A stretch of 64,000 nt of DNA. It comes from Lactobacillus crispatus (GTDB lineage: Bacteria; Bacillota; Bacilli; Lactobacillales; Lactobacillaceae). The stretch spans positions 1,364,001 to 1,428,000 of the forward strand of contig NZ_CP072197.1 of assembly GCF_018987235.1 (NCBI RefSeq), written 5' to 3'. Positions 16,415 through 27,710 of this stretch are shown here, piece after piece. The translations under genes were made by a program, and so were the position numbers. The notes beneath the pieces were generated by a model. The model did not search any database, had not been told where the DNA came from, and saw nothing but the letters and a program-made list of their open reading frames with translations. Each line of letters begins with the position of its first letter. The first letter of the stretch is position 1.

Positions 16415-18784
16415 TTATAATTTGATATTTTCCATTCCAATCATTGGATCAATTTCACCAGAATATATTTTTTCCGGGGTTAGAACAAAATCTTCTGCTA
16501 CTTCTGCTTTATCGGTTTCATTCTCCATTTCTTGAGCTTTTTCGTGCTGCTTGCTTTGATCAGATTTATCCAATGATTTTGTAATACCCAATTGCTGACA
16601 AATCTTCGCTGCTAAGCCAGTCTTACGATCATTTCCCGGCGTCTTAAAAGCTGCCACAAATGCCCGTGGATCACCAACTAACACTAAGTTTTTCTCAGCT
16701 CGCGTTATTGCAGTATACAAAAGATTTCGTTTTAGCATCACAAAATTCTGCATGGTTAGATTCAAGATTACCAATGGAAATTCTGAACCTTGTGATTTAT
16801 GAATAGTGATTGCATAAGCCCGGGTCAGATCATTTAAATCTTTTCTAGAAAAGGCAACTTCTCTTCCATCAAAATCTGCAATCATGCATTCCTTGGCATC
16901 ATCTTCATCAATGCTAATGATCTTACCAATTTGTCCATTATAAATATCTTTTTCAGGATTATTTTGCAATTGCAGAATACGATCGCCAATTCGGAAAACT
17001 TCATTATGTGCTTCTAATACCTTACTTTTAGGCTGAGATGGGTTTAAAATTGCCTGAATAACATTATTAAGGTTAGTTACACCACCATTGCCAAGATACA
17101 TCGCGCTAAGCACTTGAATATCATCTTTTGCAAATCCACGTTTTAAAGCAAGTTTAACAATTTGTCCAACTGCATCCCCTACTAATTCGGGACGACAGCT
17201 AATAAAAGAATAATTCTTTGTTTTCTTAAACAAGGCTTGCTGATCTTTACCCTCATTAACATCATGCGCCAAAGTAATAATCGTTGAATCATCACCCTGT
17301 CTATGAATCTGCTTCAAAATAGTAGTTGGAAACGCTTGCGATTTAATCAGGTCACTGAAGACATTGCCAGCTCCAACCGAAGGTAACTGATCCTTATCAC
17401 CAACGAAAACAATATGCCGCGTATCATGAATACTTGCCAAAAGTTGTTTAAAAAGGAACATGTCAACCATCGACATTTCATCAACAATTAAGATTTCACC
17501 ATTTAACTCATTCAAGTCCTGAGTGTTAGTATCACCAATACCTAACCCCAACATTCGGTGAATTGTTTTAGCACTGATTCCGGTAATTTCACCCATTCTT
17601 TTAGCTGCACGTCCAGTCGGTGCTGCTAGTAAAAACGGAGGATCTTCACTGTAAAGAGCGGAGGAAGGAATCTCAGCCAGCTTGCGTAATACTAATAAAA
17701 TTCCATTAATAATAGTAGTTTTACCTGTACCTGGTCCACCTGTCAAAATAGAAATCGGTTGGTTAACTGCGTTTTTGATGGCCAACTTCTGTGTATCGTC
17801 GTAGTGAATCTTAAGTTCCTTTTCAGCATCCTTGATTGCTTGCTCTACCTTTTTATCATCATATTGTTCTCTTTTTTTATCTTCTTTTTTTTCTACCAAG
17901 TTTTTCATCAAGCGAGCAATATCAACTTCTGTTTGATAAATATTTTGTAGAGCAGCATTCTCACCATCAACTATTACTTTGCCAGCTTCTTGTAAACTAT
18001 TAATACAGCTAGCAATTGGGTCGAATTGATTGATTTGAAGCAATTTACTTGCTTCTGTTAATAACTCAGCTAAGCCTACATAAGTATCTCCCTCACCATT
18101 TAAAGCATCGAGTAATACTTGATAAACAGCACCTTTAATTCTACGTGGATCATCACTAGCAATATCTAATTGGCTTCCCATCATATCCGCGGTTTTAAAT
18201 GCAAAACCCGAAATATCATTAACTGCTGCATAAGGATCTTTCTCTAGTTTTGCTAATGCTTCACCATGATAAAGCTGGTAAACCCGTCCTGCAATACGCT
18301 TATTAATGCCGTATTTAGCCAATTTTAAAATTACTTCTGAATAAGAATCCATCGCATTTAGTCCTGCCAAAAGACTATCCTTTTGCTTTCTAGTTAAAGA
18401 AAGCTTATCAATCTTAGCTGGACTTTCCTTCAATACATCTAAGGCATTTAGCCCTAATTCATCAATAATCGTAGTCGCAGCCTTTTTACCAATTCCAGGG
18501 AACTTATTCGAACTCAAATACTTAGTTAAAGATCCCTCTTCATGTGGCAAGACTTGCTTATAGTTATTTGCTCTAAACTGCAAGCCAAATTTTTCATGCA
18601 TTACTAGTTTACCCTCGAAGCGATAGCTACTATTAATTTGAATATCGCCAAAATTCCCTGTCACCTTAATATCGGGACGAGAATAATCGGATAAAGTGCC
18701 GATAATTTCAACGTCAAGAATTTTATACAAGTCTTTACTATTTTCAAAAACAATCCCGTTAACCTTACCGGTAAATTCATTCAT
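16415..18784 (-). CDS. recD2: ATP-dependent DNA helicase RecD2
   Basis: A 789-aa SF1B 5'-3' helicase of the RecD2/YrrC type, which works without RecBC in Gram-positives. An N-terminal OB-like part and helix-hairpin-helix region (KFPGIGKKAATTII) precede the motor: Walker A GGPGTGKTT (about 349-357), DEMSMVD, GDKDQLPSVGAGNVF, QIHRQ, and motif VI TRAEKNLVLVGD. I start at MNEFTGKV (18784), which has AAGGAAAAG upstream; the frame is open to 18805 but that ATG has no site and lies inside the TPR gene. The acidic C-terminal tail is poorly conserved. Confidence 0.94.
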   Translation of the reverse strand: MNEFTGKVNGIVFENSKDLYKILDVEIIGTLSDYSRPDIKVTGNFGDIQINSSYRFEGKLVMHEKFGLQFRANNYKQVLPHEEGSLTKYLSSNKFPGIGKKAATTIIDELGLNALDVLKESPAKIDKLSLTRKQKDSLLAGLNAMDSYSEVILKLAKYGINKRIAGRVYQLYHGEALAKLEKDPYAAVNDISGFAFKTADMMGSQLDIASDDPRRIKGAVYQVLLDALNGEGDTYVGLAELLTEASKLLQINQFDPIASCINSLQEAGKVIVDGENAALQNIYQTEVDIARLMKNLVEKKEDKKREQYDDKKVEQAIKDAEKELKIHYDDTQKLAIKNAVNQPISILTGGPGTGKTTIINGILLVLRKLAEIPSSALYSEDPPFLLAAPTGRAAKRMGEITGISAKTIHRMLGLGIGDTNTQDLNELNGEILIVDEMSMVDMFLFKQLLASIHDTRHIVFVGDKDQLPSVGAGNVFSDLIKSQAFPTTILKQIHRQGDDSTIITLAHDVNEGKDQQALFKKTKNYSFISCRPELVGDAVGQIVKLALKRGFAKDDIQVLSAMYLGNGGVTNLNNVIQAILNPSQPKSKVLEAHNEVFRIGDRILQLQNNPEKDIYNGQIGKIISIDEDDAKECMIADFDGREVAFSRKDLNDLTRAYAITIHKSQGSEFPLVILNLTMQNFVMLKRNLLYTAITRAEKNLVLVGDPRAFVAAFKTPGNDRKTGLAAKICQQLGITKSLDKSDQSKQHEKAQEMENETDKAEVAEDFVLTPEKIYSGEIDPMIGMENIKL

Positions 18785-19427
18785 AATTTTTCTTTTCCTT
18801 GTCATTTAGCATCTTCATAATTGAAGCATACTGATTCATTGCTTGCTGATAATACTTAGCATCCATCTGCTTAGCTTGAGCAAAATATTTTTGAGCCTGG
18901 TCACGATCTTTTTCTAATGTAGTGACACCTAGTAAAAAATAAACTTTCGCATTTTTCTTATTATCAGGAATTGCCAAATACATTTGCTGAGCCTGTTGAT
19001 TCTCACCCAAACTTAACCAAATATCGCCTAGCAATTCCTGAATTCGCTCATCAATTTTTTTGATCGTCAAAGCATAAGCTAAAGCTTTTTGGCCTTGCCC
19101 TAATTTTAAGTAAGTTAGTGCCTTTTGATAAAGAGTTAAGTCATCATTAGGTATCTGATCTAATAAAGCCAGTGCCTTATCAAAATCGCCTTGCATGTAA
19201 TAACACACTGCCAGATTATAATTTAATTCTTGTGGCTCTTTAACCAGATGCTGGGCCTGCTCCAATAGCTTCTGTGCTTGATCCAAGCTTCCTTGCTCAA
19301 TTAAATACGTCGATAGCTGCAAATAATTAGCAACTTGTTGTGGATGCTGATCGATTTTTTTGATTAAAAGATGAATGGCTTGTTCTACTTTACCTTCATC
19401 ATAAAGTTGCGCTATTTTTTGATCCAT
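18777..19427 (-). CDS. Tetratricopeptide repeat protein
   Basis: A 216-aa protein made almost wholly of TPR-type helix pairs. About six units can be seen, for example ANYLQLSTYLIEQGSLDQAQ, NLAVCYYMQGDFDKALALLDQ, and YFLLGVTTLEKDRDQAQKYF. Such arrays bind partner proteins and carry no enzyme site. The ATG overlaps the preceding phosphatase stop by 1 nt, and the recD2 start lies within its last codons. In lactobacilli and enterococci this gene commonly sits between the phosphoglycerate-mutase-like gene and recD2. The specific role is unknown. Confidence 0.85.
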   Translation of the reverse strand: MDQKIAQLYDEGKVEQAIHLLIKKIDQHPQQVANYLQLSTYLIEQGSLDQAQKLLEQAQHLVKEPQELNYNLAVCYYMQGDFDKALALLDQIPNDDLTLYQKALTYLKLGQGQKALAYALTIKKIDERIQELLGDIWLSLGENQQAQQMYLAIPDNKKNAKVYFLLGVTTLEKDRDQAQKYFAQAKQMDAKYYQQAMNQYASIMKMLNDKEKKNYE

Positions 19428-20086
19428 TATAACGAGTCCGTCTTCGATAATTTACGTCCTAAATAACTAGTTTCATTCCACACTACCGGTTTAAAAGTCT
19501 TTCCGCCATCTAGTGTTTCTAAGACAGTTAAAGAGGTATTGCTAAGGCCGCCATTTTTGCGAATATCTTTCAATGGATAGCCTAAAAGTCCACCCATAAT
19601 AGCTGATAATGCCGCACCATGACTAACTGCTAGAATCTTATCATCATCGTCAGGAAATCTTTGTGCCATTTCTTGAGCAAATGCTTTTCCACGAGCAATA
19701 ACATGTGGATAATCCTCACCATGAAGTTCAGTCGGATCATATTTATCTGGATGGTGCCAAAAATTATCCATTTGTTTAGGGAATTTTTTCTCTGCATCCC
19801 CAAACTTCATTCCCTCCATATCACCCAAATTAAACTCTCTGAGTCGTTCATCGATCACAACGGGTAAGTTAGCGTTCATTGCATCATCGATGCCCTGAGC
19901 GGTATTAAAGGCCCGATCAAGCGGACTGGCAAAAATTCCTCTAAATTTAGTTCCTTGCAAGTGATGACCTAATTTTTTTATATCTTCTAAGCTTTGTGGC
20001 AAAAGTGGTGAATCTCCATGTCCTCCTTGGAAGCGACTAGCTAAATTCCACTCAGTTTTGCCATGACGAACAAAATAAATTTGCAT
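19427..20086 (-). CDS. Histidine phosphatase (phosphoglycerate mutase-like)
   Basis: A 219-aa member of the histidine phosphatase superfamily. The catalytic RHGKTEWN lies at 7-14, the second Arg/Glu region is ASPLDRAFNTAQ and REFNLGDMEGM, and the second catalytic His is in VSHGAALS. The length and motif set fit the cofactor-independent-of-glycolysis GpmB/PhoE-like broad-specificity phosphatases rather than glycolytic GpmA. GGGGGAT precedes the ATG. It is coupled to the TPR gene. The substrate is unknown. Confidence 0.85.
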   Translation of the reverse strand: MQIYFVRHGKTEWNLASRFQGGHGDSPLLPQSLEDIKKLGHHLQGTKFRGIFASPLDRAFNTAQGIDDAMNANLPVVIDERLREFNLGDMEGMKFGDAEKKFPKQMDNFWHHPDKYDPTELHGEDYPHVIARGKAFAQEMAQRFPDDDDKILAVSHGAALSAIMGGLLGYPLKDIRKNGGLSNTSLTVLETLDGGKTFKPVVWNETSYLGRKLSKTDSL

Positions 20087-20135
20087 TGCTTAAATCCCCC
20101 TAATTGTCTAATCAATAAGAATAGTTTAGCACAAA

Positions 20136-20169
20136 GAAAAAGGCGTTCGAAAAATCGAACGCTCTTTTT
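20136..20169 (-). terminator. Terminator of mnmA
   Basis: The minus-strand stem GCGTTCGA/TCGAACGC with a short AT loop is followed by CTTTTTCTTT, just after the mnmA stop at 20179. Confidence 0.85.
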
Positions 20170-20178
20170 GCATATTTT

Positions 20179-21309
<1,131 letters not shown>

Positions 21310-21313
21310 TCAA

Positions 21314-21655
21314 TCAATCCTTTACTTCAAGCAAAATCTTACGCTCCTCAAGATCCTTTAAAATATAATCTAAAAGTTCTACAGTAGGAGCTAATTGCTT
21401 ATTTTTAAAAATATTAACCTTCTGCAAACCGTTGCGATCAGTAATAACCATAGTTAAATGCGACAAGTCCTTATTAATGGTCATCTTTAACTTAGTAGGC
21501 GCGTTATAAGGTGAATCATTGTAAAGGGGATGTTCATAATTAAAATTACCCTTAGCTGTCTTCACAAAGCCAGCATCAATCAAAGCATAAAGCTTCAACT
21601 CAGGATTCAAAGTAAACTTACGTTTATCACCATTAATCACAACTGTATTTGCCAT
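21314..21655 (-). CDS. DUF1831 family protein
   Basis: A 113-aa protein of a lactobacillus/enterococcus family (DUF1831) with no established activity. It is a small alpha/beta protein: strands at TVVINGDKRKFTL and LKMTINKDLSHLTMVITD, and a C-terminal helix VELLDYILKDLEERKILLEV. I use the ATG at 21655, which has GTGAGG 9 nt upstream; the longer GTG reading overlaps that site. It lies between the desulfurase and mnmA with tiny gaps, so a role near sulfur transfer is possible but only inferred from position. Confidence 0.85.
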   Translation of the reverse strand: MANTVVINGDKRKFTLNPELKLYALIDAGFVKTAKGNFNYEHPLYNDSPYNAPTKLKMTINKDLSHLTMVITDRNGLQKVNIFKNKQLAPTVELLDYILKDLEERKILLEVKD

Positions 21656-21702
21656 AATTTTCCTCACTTATTTATAATAAGATACTTTCTTTTTGAAAGC
21701 AA

Positions 21703-22860
21703 CTATTTATTTTTAGATTGAATTCTTTGTACAATTTTTACTAATTCTTGAGCGAATTGCTCAATTTCTTCATCCGTATTATAACGCCCAAATGAAATTC
21801 GGATCGACTCATTTATTCTTGGTGAATTTTCTCCAAAACAAGCAATTAAAACATGTGATGGCTCCAAAGAACCAGCAGTACATGCTGAACCGCCTGACAC
21901 GGCAAATCCATTCAAATCAAGATTTGTTTGTAAAGAAGTAGTAGATACACCATTGAGATGCAGATTAAGCACATGATGTGAGTAACCCGGACCATACCCA
22001 CCATTAATTTCATAATTAATTTGATGATCGTCTAATTCCTTTAAAATAATGTCTTGATAATGAGCATATTTCTTTTGCAAAGCATCACGACCAATCTCGG
22101 ATACTTCACGAACAGCTTCGCCAAAGCCGGCAATTCCTGGTACGTTCTCTGTTCCAGCTCGACGTTTGGTTTCCTGCTCACCGCCTAAAATCAAATTTGG
22201 AATATCGATATCCGCATTTTCATATAAAAAGCCTAAAAACTTAGGTCCATTAATTTTATGTGCAGAAACAGACAGAAAATCAATGTTCATGTCCTTAACA
22301 TCAATTTTAATTGTGCCCATTCCCTGAACATTGTCAACATGAAAATATGCATTGGAGTCCTTTACCATTGCCCCGATTTCTTTGAGCGGCATAATGGTAC
22401 CAACTTCATTGTTAACGGCCATAATCGATACTAAAATAGTGTCTGGCGTTAATTCCTTTTTTAACTGTTCTAAAGAAATTTGCCCGTTTTCATCGACATT
22501 CAAATAGACAATGTTGTAGCCCTCATTTTCCAAACGTTTCATTGGATTAAGAACCGAGGGATGTTCGATCGGCGTAGTAATAATCTTTTTACCAATATTT
22601 TTACGAGCATAGGCAGTTCCAAGAATCGCTGTATTATTGCTTTCTGAACCACCTGAAGTAAAAATAATCTCTCCATCTTGAGCATTAATATCTTGAGCAA
22701 TCTGGTGACGAGCTCGATCAATTACATTTCTGGCCCTACGACCTAATTCATAGGTACTAGAGGCATTACCAAAATCATTTTTCATTTCATCGGTAATAAT
22801 ATCAATTACCTTGGGTGACATTGGTGTCGTTGCCGCATTATCTAAATAAATTTCACGCAC
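21703..22860 (-). CDS. Cysteine desulfurase (IscS/NifS family)
   Basis: A 385-aa PLP enzyme that releases sulfur from cysteine. It starts IYLDNAATTPMS, then has TSGGSESNN, the PLP lysine in VSAHKINGPKFLG, and the sulfur-carrying Cys in SGGSACTAGSLEPSHV. The loop is the short SGSAC-type of group I enzymes. GTG start with a weak site, 2 nt after mtnN. With mnmA downstream it probably feeds tRNA thiolation. Gene names differ among lactobacilli (nifS, iscS), so none is given. Confidence 0.94.
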   Translation of the reverse strand: MREIYLDNAATTPMSPKVIDIITDEMKNDFGNASSTYELGRRARNVIDRARHQIAQDINAQDGEIIFTSGGSESNNTAILGTAYARKNIGKKIITTPIEHPSVLNPMKRLENEGYNIVYLNVDENGQISLEQLKKELTPDTILVSIMAVNNEVGTIMPLKEIGAMVKDSNAYFHVDNVQGMGTIKIDVKDMNIDFLSVSAHKINGPKFLGFLYENADIDIPNLILGGEQETKRRAGTENVPGIAGFGEAVREVSEIGRDALQKKYAHYQDIILKELDDHQINYEINGGYGPGYSHHVLNLHLNGVSTTSLQTNLDLNGFAVSGGSACTAGSLEPSHVLIACFGENSPRINESIRISFGRYNTDEEIEQFAQELVKIVQRIQSKNK

Positions 22861-22862
22861 GT

Positions 22863-23558
22863 TTAATTCATCTTTTCTACATAATCACTAATTAACTTAG
22901 CTGCCTTAGCGCCGACTTCCTTGACAAACTTGTCAAAATCATTGTCTGCATTAGCATCCCCATTATCGGAAATTGCACGCATAGCAACCAACGGAGTTTT
23001 AAAATGACGAGCAACTTGTGCAAAAGCAGCTCCTTCCATTTCTACTCCTAAAGCTTCTGGAAAGTTTTTCTTGATTAACTCTTTTTGTTCTTTTGATTGA
23101 ACAAAAGTATCTCCAGTAACAACAAGCCCTTCCTTAAAATCTACGTCTTCTTCACCTAAATATTTCTTAAATGCTTCCCTTTCAGGCGAATTCAACTTAA
23201 AGGTAGCAGGCTCTCTTGGAATCTGACCTTCTACATATTCACCGGCACTAACACAGTGAGCATCGTGATAGGCAAAATCATTTACTAAAATCACATCTTT
23301 ACGATGAACATCATCTTGTAATGATCCAGCAGAACCGGTCATAAAAATTACATCAATTTTTTCTTTAGTTAGTAAACTAGTCAGATTCATAGCGGCATTC
23401 ACTTTACCGATACCACTTAAACCTAAATATACATCATTGCCATTAACAGAAAAATGTTCGAATTCTGTTGATCCGAACATTTCTTTTGTTTCTGCATGGA
23501 AATGATCACGATAAAATTCAGCTTCTTCCGCCATTGGGACGATAATCGCAATCTTCAA
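22863..23558 (-). CDS. mtnN: 5'-methylthioadenosine/S-adenosylhomocysteine nucleosidase
   Basis: A 231-aa enzyme that cleaves adenine from MTA and SAH, part of the activated methyl cycle and of AI-2 formation. It shows the start IAIIVPMAEEAE, the GLSGIGKVNAA loop, the EMEGAAFAQV segment with the catalytic Glu, and AISDNGD with the catalytic Asp. Length matches the family (about 230). It is followed by the desulfurase gene 2 nt later and preceded by a small membrane protein gene. Confidence 0.96.
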   Translation of the reverse strand: MKIAIIVPMAEEAEFYRDHFHAETKEMFGSTEFEHFSVNGNDVYLGLSGIGKVNAAMNLTSLLTKEKIDVIFMTGSAGSLQDDVHRKDVILVNDFAYHDAHCVSAGEYVEGQIPREPATFKLNSPEREAFKKYLGEEDVDFKEGLVVTGDTFVQSKEQKELIKKNFPEALGVEMEGAAFAQVARHFKTPLVAMRAISDNGDANADNDFDKFVKEVGAKAAKLISDYVEKMN

Positions 23559-23576
23559 TTTATTTCCTCAGTTCCA

Positions 23577-23891
23577 CTATAAATGAAATAGTGCTAATAG
23601 CACCAATATAATTAAAACAATCACTATCAGGATAGCACGATTCAATCTTTTTTTCAGTCTTAAAGACTTCTCTTGGCGAATCGTTTCCTTATCACTCGAT
23701 TGATTATGCTGATAAAATTCTTGTCCATCCCCAGCCAGAGGGCGTCTTCTAGGTTCCTCTTCAGAGCTATCCCGCTTAAAGTCAGGATTTACATCTACTT
23801 CTTCTGAATCATTATCAGAAAAGGAAGATTTTAGCTTACTAAGTAGGCTTTTTTTCTGCCTTTTACGATAATCAGAGCGTTTTTCTACCAT
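23577..23891 (-). CDS. Small tail-anchored membrane protein, unknown
   Basis: A 104-aa protein. The first 80 residues are strongly charged and disordered-looking (KRSDYRKRQKKSLLSKLK, then DNDSEEVDVNPDFKRDSSEEEPRRRP). One membrane helix at the C-terminus (about 86-103, ILIVIVLIILVLLALFHL) would anchor it with the N-terminus in the cytoplasm. I do not recognise a named domain. It sits tightly between the Nudix gene and mtnN, an arrangement I associate with lactobacilli; function unknown. Confidence 0.75.
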   Translation of the reverse strand: MVEKRSDYRKRQKKSLLSKLKSSFSDNDSEEVDVNPDFKRDSSEEEPRRRPLAGDGQEFYQHNQSSDKETIRQEKSLRLKKRLNRAILIVIVLIILVLLALFHL

Positions 23892-23893
23892 AA

Positions 23894-24463
23894 CTAATCC
23901 TTATTATCGGTCTGAGCATTACGCAACATCATATTCTCCCAAACAGTAATTGCATAAATTGTCTTTGCATCAACAATTTTTCCTTCAGCCAATAAAGTTT
24001 TTAATTCATCTAAACTATACCAACTAGAAGTTAAAAATTCATCTGCATCCAGTGCCCGCTTATCAGTCAATTTAGTTAAGGTATCACAATAGAAAAGATA
24101 CATCTTTTCATCACAAAAACCAGGAGAAGAATAGAATTCACTGACCTTTTCCCAGTAATCTGCGCGATAGCCACCTTCTTCATTCAGCTCACGCTTCATT
24201 GCATCAAGCGGACTTGCATCAGTGGAATCAACCAAACCAGCTGGAATTTCCAAAGTAATCTGCTTAATTGGTTCCCGCCATTGCTTTACTAACAACATCT
24301 TTTGTTCATCATTAATTGCAATAACAGCCGATGCAGGCTTATGCTTAATAACTTCTCTAGTTGCAGTTTCACCATTAGGAAGCTTAATTGTACGAACAGC
24401 CAGATCCAAAATACGTCCTTGAAAAATCTGCTGTGACGAGATTTCTGTTTCCTTTAAATCCAA
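23894..24463 (-). CDS. Nudix hydrolase, ADP-ribose pyrophosphatase type
   Basis: A 189-aa protein with the strand-loop EIPAGLVD leading into the Nudix box, whose core RELNEEGG (catalytic Glu residues) is intact. The early Glu of GX5E is replaced: the region reads GLVDSTDASPLDAMK, one residue longer than usual, with Asp/Ala at that place. The N-terminal dimerisation strands (QIFQGRILDLAVRTIKLP) fit NudF/YqkG, which splits ADP-ribose to AMP and ribose phosphate. TTG start with GGAG 8 nt upstream. It lies between the CSD-like gene and the small membrane protein gene. Confidence 0.87.
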   Translation of the reverse strand: MDLKETEISSQQIFQGRILDLAVRTIKLPNGETATREVIKHKPASAVIAINDEQKMLLVKQWREPIKQITLEIPAGLVDSTDASPLDAMKRELNEEGGYRADYWEKVSEFYSSPGFCDEKMYLFYCDTLTKLTDKRALDADEFLTSSWYSLDELKTLLAEGKIVDAKTIYAITVWENMMLRNAQTDNKD

Positions 24464-24478
24464 AATCCCAGCTCCTTT

Positions 24479-24682
24479 TTAGGCTAAATAAACATTTACA
24501 CATTGCAGACCATTTTTACCTTGAGCTAACTGATATTTAACTCTTTGACCTACTTGCAAAGTTTTATAGCCTTCCTCTTTAATTGCTTTATAGAAGACAA
24601 AATATGACTTATGATTACGATCATCTTCAATAAAGCCATAGCTACTGCCTTCATCAAATTGTTTTACAGTACCTAACCGCAT
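24479..24682 (-). CDS. Cold-shock-domain-like small protein
   Basis: A 67-aa protein with the length and pattern of a cold-shock domain: GTVKQFDEGSSYGFIEDD corresponds to RNP1 and SYFVFYKAI to RNP2, ending in a NV-x-L strand. Several usual aromatic nucleic-acid contacts differ (Trp of KWFN is Gln, FVHF is FVFY), so it is a divergent CSD protein and not one of the main Csp proteins. Its ATG overlaps the ileS stop by 1 nt, which places it under ileS T-box control. RNA binding is inferred. Confidence 0.75.
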   Translation of the reverse strand: MRLGTVKQFDEGSSYGFIEDDRNHKSYFVFYKAIKEEGYKTLQVGQRVKYQLAQGKNGLQCVNVYLA

Positions 24683-27483
24683 TAGTTTTCAAATCCTTCT
24701 TGAACAGCTTCTGGGTAATCTGCTTCAACGATTTTAGCACAACGACCACAAAGCATTGGTAATTTTGGATCTACACCAATATCAGTTCTAATCATTCGGC
24801 ACCGCGGACAAACTTCGCCATCAGCACGTTCCACTACGATACTTGCATTATTAAGCTTCTCCGCTTCTGCTGGAGCTTCGCCGTCAGCAATAGTTAACTT
24901 AGATACAATTAAAATTTGTCTAAAGTCAGCACCCAAATCATCCAACATTGTCTTAGTTTCTTTATCTGGGTAAATAGTTACTGCTGCTTCAAATGACTTA
25001 CCAATTAGCTTCTTGTTTCTTGCGTCCTCTAAAGCCTTCAAGACATCATCACGAAGCTTCATAAATTTGCCCCAGTTTTCCAAAAGTTCATCATGGTTAG
25101 CAAATTCTTCAACCTTTGGCATATTAGCAAGTTGAACGTAATCTTCAGGTTCTTTCAAAAAGCCCCAGATTTCTTCCATAGTGTGTGGCAAAATTGGTGT
25201 TAAGATCTTAGCCAATTTAACAGCAGCATCGTAAATAACAGTTTGCATTGAGCGACGATCATGGCTGTTTTCACCATCAATGTAAAGTACATCCTTAGCA
25301 AAATCAAGATAAAATGCAGAAAGATCATTAGAAACAAAGTTGAAGACCTTCTTGAAGACAGTAGTAAAATCAAACTTGTCGTAAGCAGCAAGACAGTCTT
25401 TAACTAAGTCATTTAATTTCACTTCCATGTATTGATCAACTGAACGAAGATCAGCATAAGCAACGCGATTTTCTTTTGGATCAAACTCACTAGTGTTGGC
25501 CAACATGTAACGGAAGGTATTTCTGATCTTACGGTAACTTTCTGCAGACTGCTGCAAAATTCCCATTGAGACTGCAACATCAGAAGTAGTATCAGCTTGA
25601 GCTACCCAAAGACGAATAATTTCAGCACCCATCTTCTTAATTACATCGTTTGGTGAAATTACATTGCCAAGTGACTTAGACATCTTGTGTCCCTTATCAT
25701 CAAGCACAAAGCCTTGTGATAATACTTCTTTATAAGGTGCCTTACCAGTTACTGCAACAGACGTAATCAAACTCGAATTGAACCAACCACGGTATTGGTC
25801 ACTACCTTCAAGATAAAGATCAGCTGGATAGTGTAAACCATCACGTTTTTCCATTACGCCTGACCAAGATGAACCAGAGTCGAACCAAACATCAAGAATA
25901 TCTTTTTCTTTAGTAAACTCGCCATTTGGTGAATGTTCTGAAGTAAAGCCTTCTGGCAACAGTTCCTTAGCTGTATGAGTGTACCAAGCATTTGAACCTT
26001 CTTTTTCAAAGATCTTGGCAATATGGTCAATCGTTTCTGGAGTAACAATTGGGGTACCGTCTTCTGCATAGAAGATCGGCAATGGTACACCCCAAGCACG
26101 CTGACGAGAAATTACCCAGTCGCCACGATCTTTAATCATGTTGTAAAGACGAGTCTTCCCCCATGAAGGAATAAAGTTAGCTTGTTCAATTTGATCCAGA
26201 ATTTGATCTCTAAACTTAGAAATTGAAGCAAACCATTGAGTAGTTGCTCTGAAGACAACGGGCTTCTTAGTACGCCAATCATGTGGGTATGAGTGAGTAA
26301 AGAAGCTTAACTTGAGCAAAGCGCCAGCCTTTTTAAGCTTATCTGCTACCACCTTGTTAGCATCATCATAGAACATTCCTACAAGATCTGGATCTGGAAT
26401 ATCTTTAGTAAAGCGACCTTGTGCGTCCATTGGACTGAAGACCGGGATACCATACTTTTGACCAACACGGTAGTCATCTTCACCAAAACCAGTAGCGTTG
26501 TGAACTAAGCCGGTACCGTCATCATCAGTAACATAGGTGTCATTCATTACCAAACCATATTGGCCTACACCGGTCTTACCATAAAGGGGATGCTTATAAG
26601 TCATCCCATCAAAATCAGTACCTTTTAATTGTTTAAGTACTTTGTAGTCCTTCCAGCCTAAGTCTTCTGCAACGGCTGACAAACGATCTGAACCAATTAC
26701 ATACTTCTTACCGTCAACTTCTACTAAGGAGTAGTCAAATCTTGGATTAACGGTAATACCCACGTTACTTGGAATAGTCCAAGGAGTAGTAGTCCAAATT
26801 ACTAATGAAACATCTGAATCTAAGATACCTTTACCATCTTTAATTGGAAAAGCAACATAAATTCTAGGTGATTTAATATCATGGTATTCTACTTCAGCTT
26901 CAGCTAAAGTGGATTCACTTGACCATGACCAGTAAACTGGCTTCAAGCCCTTATAAATATAACCTTTTTTATACATTTCTCCAAAGACGCGAATTTCTTG
27001 TGCTTCAAAGTCATGTTGCAAGGTAATATATGGATTATCCCAATCTGCCATAACGCCTAGACGCTTAAAATCGGCCATTTGCTTTTGAACTTGTTCTTCA
27101 GCATATTGTCGACAAAGCTCGCGATACTTAGCACGATCCATTGTCTTACGGTCAACGCCTTGCTTAGCTAATTGTTGTTCAACAGGCAAGCCATGAGTAT
27201 CCCAACCTGGTACGTATGGTGCATAATAACCGTTCATATTCTTGTAGCGAACAATGATGTCTTTAGAAATCTTGTTCAACGCATGTCCCATATGAATATT
27301 ACCATTAGCAAATGGAGGACCATCATGTAAATCAAAACGAGGCTTACCTTCGTTTAACTTTAATCTTTGTTCATATAACTTGTTATCTTCCCATTCTTTT
27401 TGCCATTCAGCTTCACGAACAGGTAGATTACCGCGCATCTTAAATTTAGTTTTACCTAAATTAAGAGTATCTTTGATTCTCAT
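24682..27483 (-). CDS. ileS: Isoleucyl-tRNA synthetase
   Basis: A 933-aa class I synthetase. It shows HMGH in [17 protein letters not shown], the GWDTHGLP segment, the editing domain ([10 protein letters not shown]), KMSKS in [11 protein letters not shown], and the C-terminal zinc site CPRC...CGRC. Start is ATG 27483, with AAAGGA 9 nt upstream. The T-box leader directly upstream shows control by uncharged tRNA-Ile. Downstream genes (CSD-like, Nudix, membrane protein, mtnN) follow with minimal gaps. Confidence 0.98.
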   Translation of the reverse strand: MRIKDTLNLGKTKFKMRGNLPVREAEWQKEWEDNKLYEQRLKLNEGKPRFDLHDGPPFANGNIHMGHALNKISKDIIVRYKNMNGYYAPYVPGWDTHGLPVEQQLAKQGVDRKTMDRAKYRELCRQYAEEQVQKQMADFKRLGVMADWDNPYITLQHDFEAQEIRVFGEMYKKGYIYKGLKPVYWSWSSESTLAEAEVEYHDIKSPRIYVAFPIKDGKGILDSDVSLVIWTTTPWTIPSNVGITVNPRFDYSLVEVDGKKYVIGSDRLSAVAEDLGWKDYKVLKQLKGTDFDGMTYKHPLYGKTGVGQYGLVMNDTYVTDDDGTGLVHNATGFGEDDYRVGQKYGIPVFSPMDAQGRFTKDIPDPDLVGMFYDDANKVVADKLKKAGALLKLSFFTHSYPHDWRTKKPVVFRATTQWFASISKFRDQILDQIEQANFIPSWGKTRLYNMIKDRGDWVISRQRAWGVPLPIFYAEDGTPIVTPETIDHIAKIFEKEGSNAWYTHTAKELLPEGFTSEHSPNGEFTKEKDILDVWFDSGSSWSGVMEKRDGLHYPADLYLEGSDQYRGWFNSSLITSVAVTGKAPYKEVLSQGFVLDDKGHKMSKSLGNVISPNDVIKKMGAEIIRLWVAQADTTSDVAVSMGILQQSAESYRKIRNTFRYMLANTSEFDPKENRVAYADLRSVDQYMEVKLNDLVKDCLAAYDKFDFTTVFKKVFNFVSNDLSAFYLDFAKDVLYIDGENSHDRRSMQTVIYDAAVKLAKILTPILPHTMEEIWGFLKEPEDYVQLANMPKVEEFANHDELLENWGKFMKLRDDVLKALEDARNKKLIGKSFEAAVTIYPDKETKTMLDDLGADFRQILIVSKLTIADGEAPAEAEKLNNASIVVERADGEVCPRCRMIRTDIGVDPKLPMLCGRCAKIVEADYPEAVQEGFEN

Positions 27484-27489
27484 TAACAA

Positions 27490-27700
27490 AATTCCTTTCT
27501 AAAAAAGAAAGCCTCATCCTAAAATTAGGACGAGGCTAACCGTGGTACCACCTAAATTGAACTTATTATAAGTTCCACTTAACTTTGCGTAACGTGCAAA
27601 TACCGTTTAGATTAATTAGGCAGCTGATCAGCTCTTAGGCTCTTATGCTAGTCTTCCACCATCACTAGCTCGCTGAATTGCCTTCAAGCTTTACTGTCAA
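27490..27700 (-). promoter_or_regulatory. T-box riboswitch of ileS
   Basis: The minus strand carries the T-box sequence AGGTGGTACCACGGTTAG (plus 27536-27553), which pairs with the tRNA acceptor end, followed by the terminator hairpin GCCTCGTCCTAATT/AGGATGAGGC with a T-rich tail (plus 27501-27536). Upstream a stem I-like region has GCTAG...CTAGC around the GATGGTGGAAG distal loop (plus ~27643-27670). Isoleucine specifier candidates ATC (in GCTGATCAGC) and ATT are both present; I cannot decide without folding. Confidence 0.92.
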
Positions 27701-27710
27701 TCTAATATGC

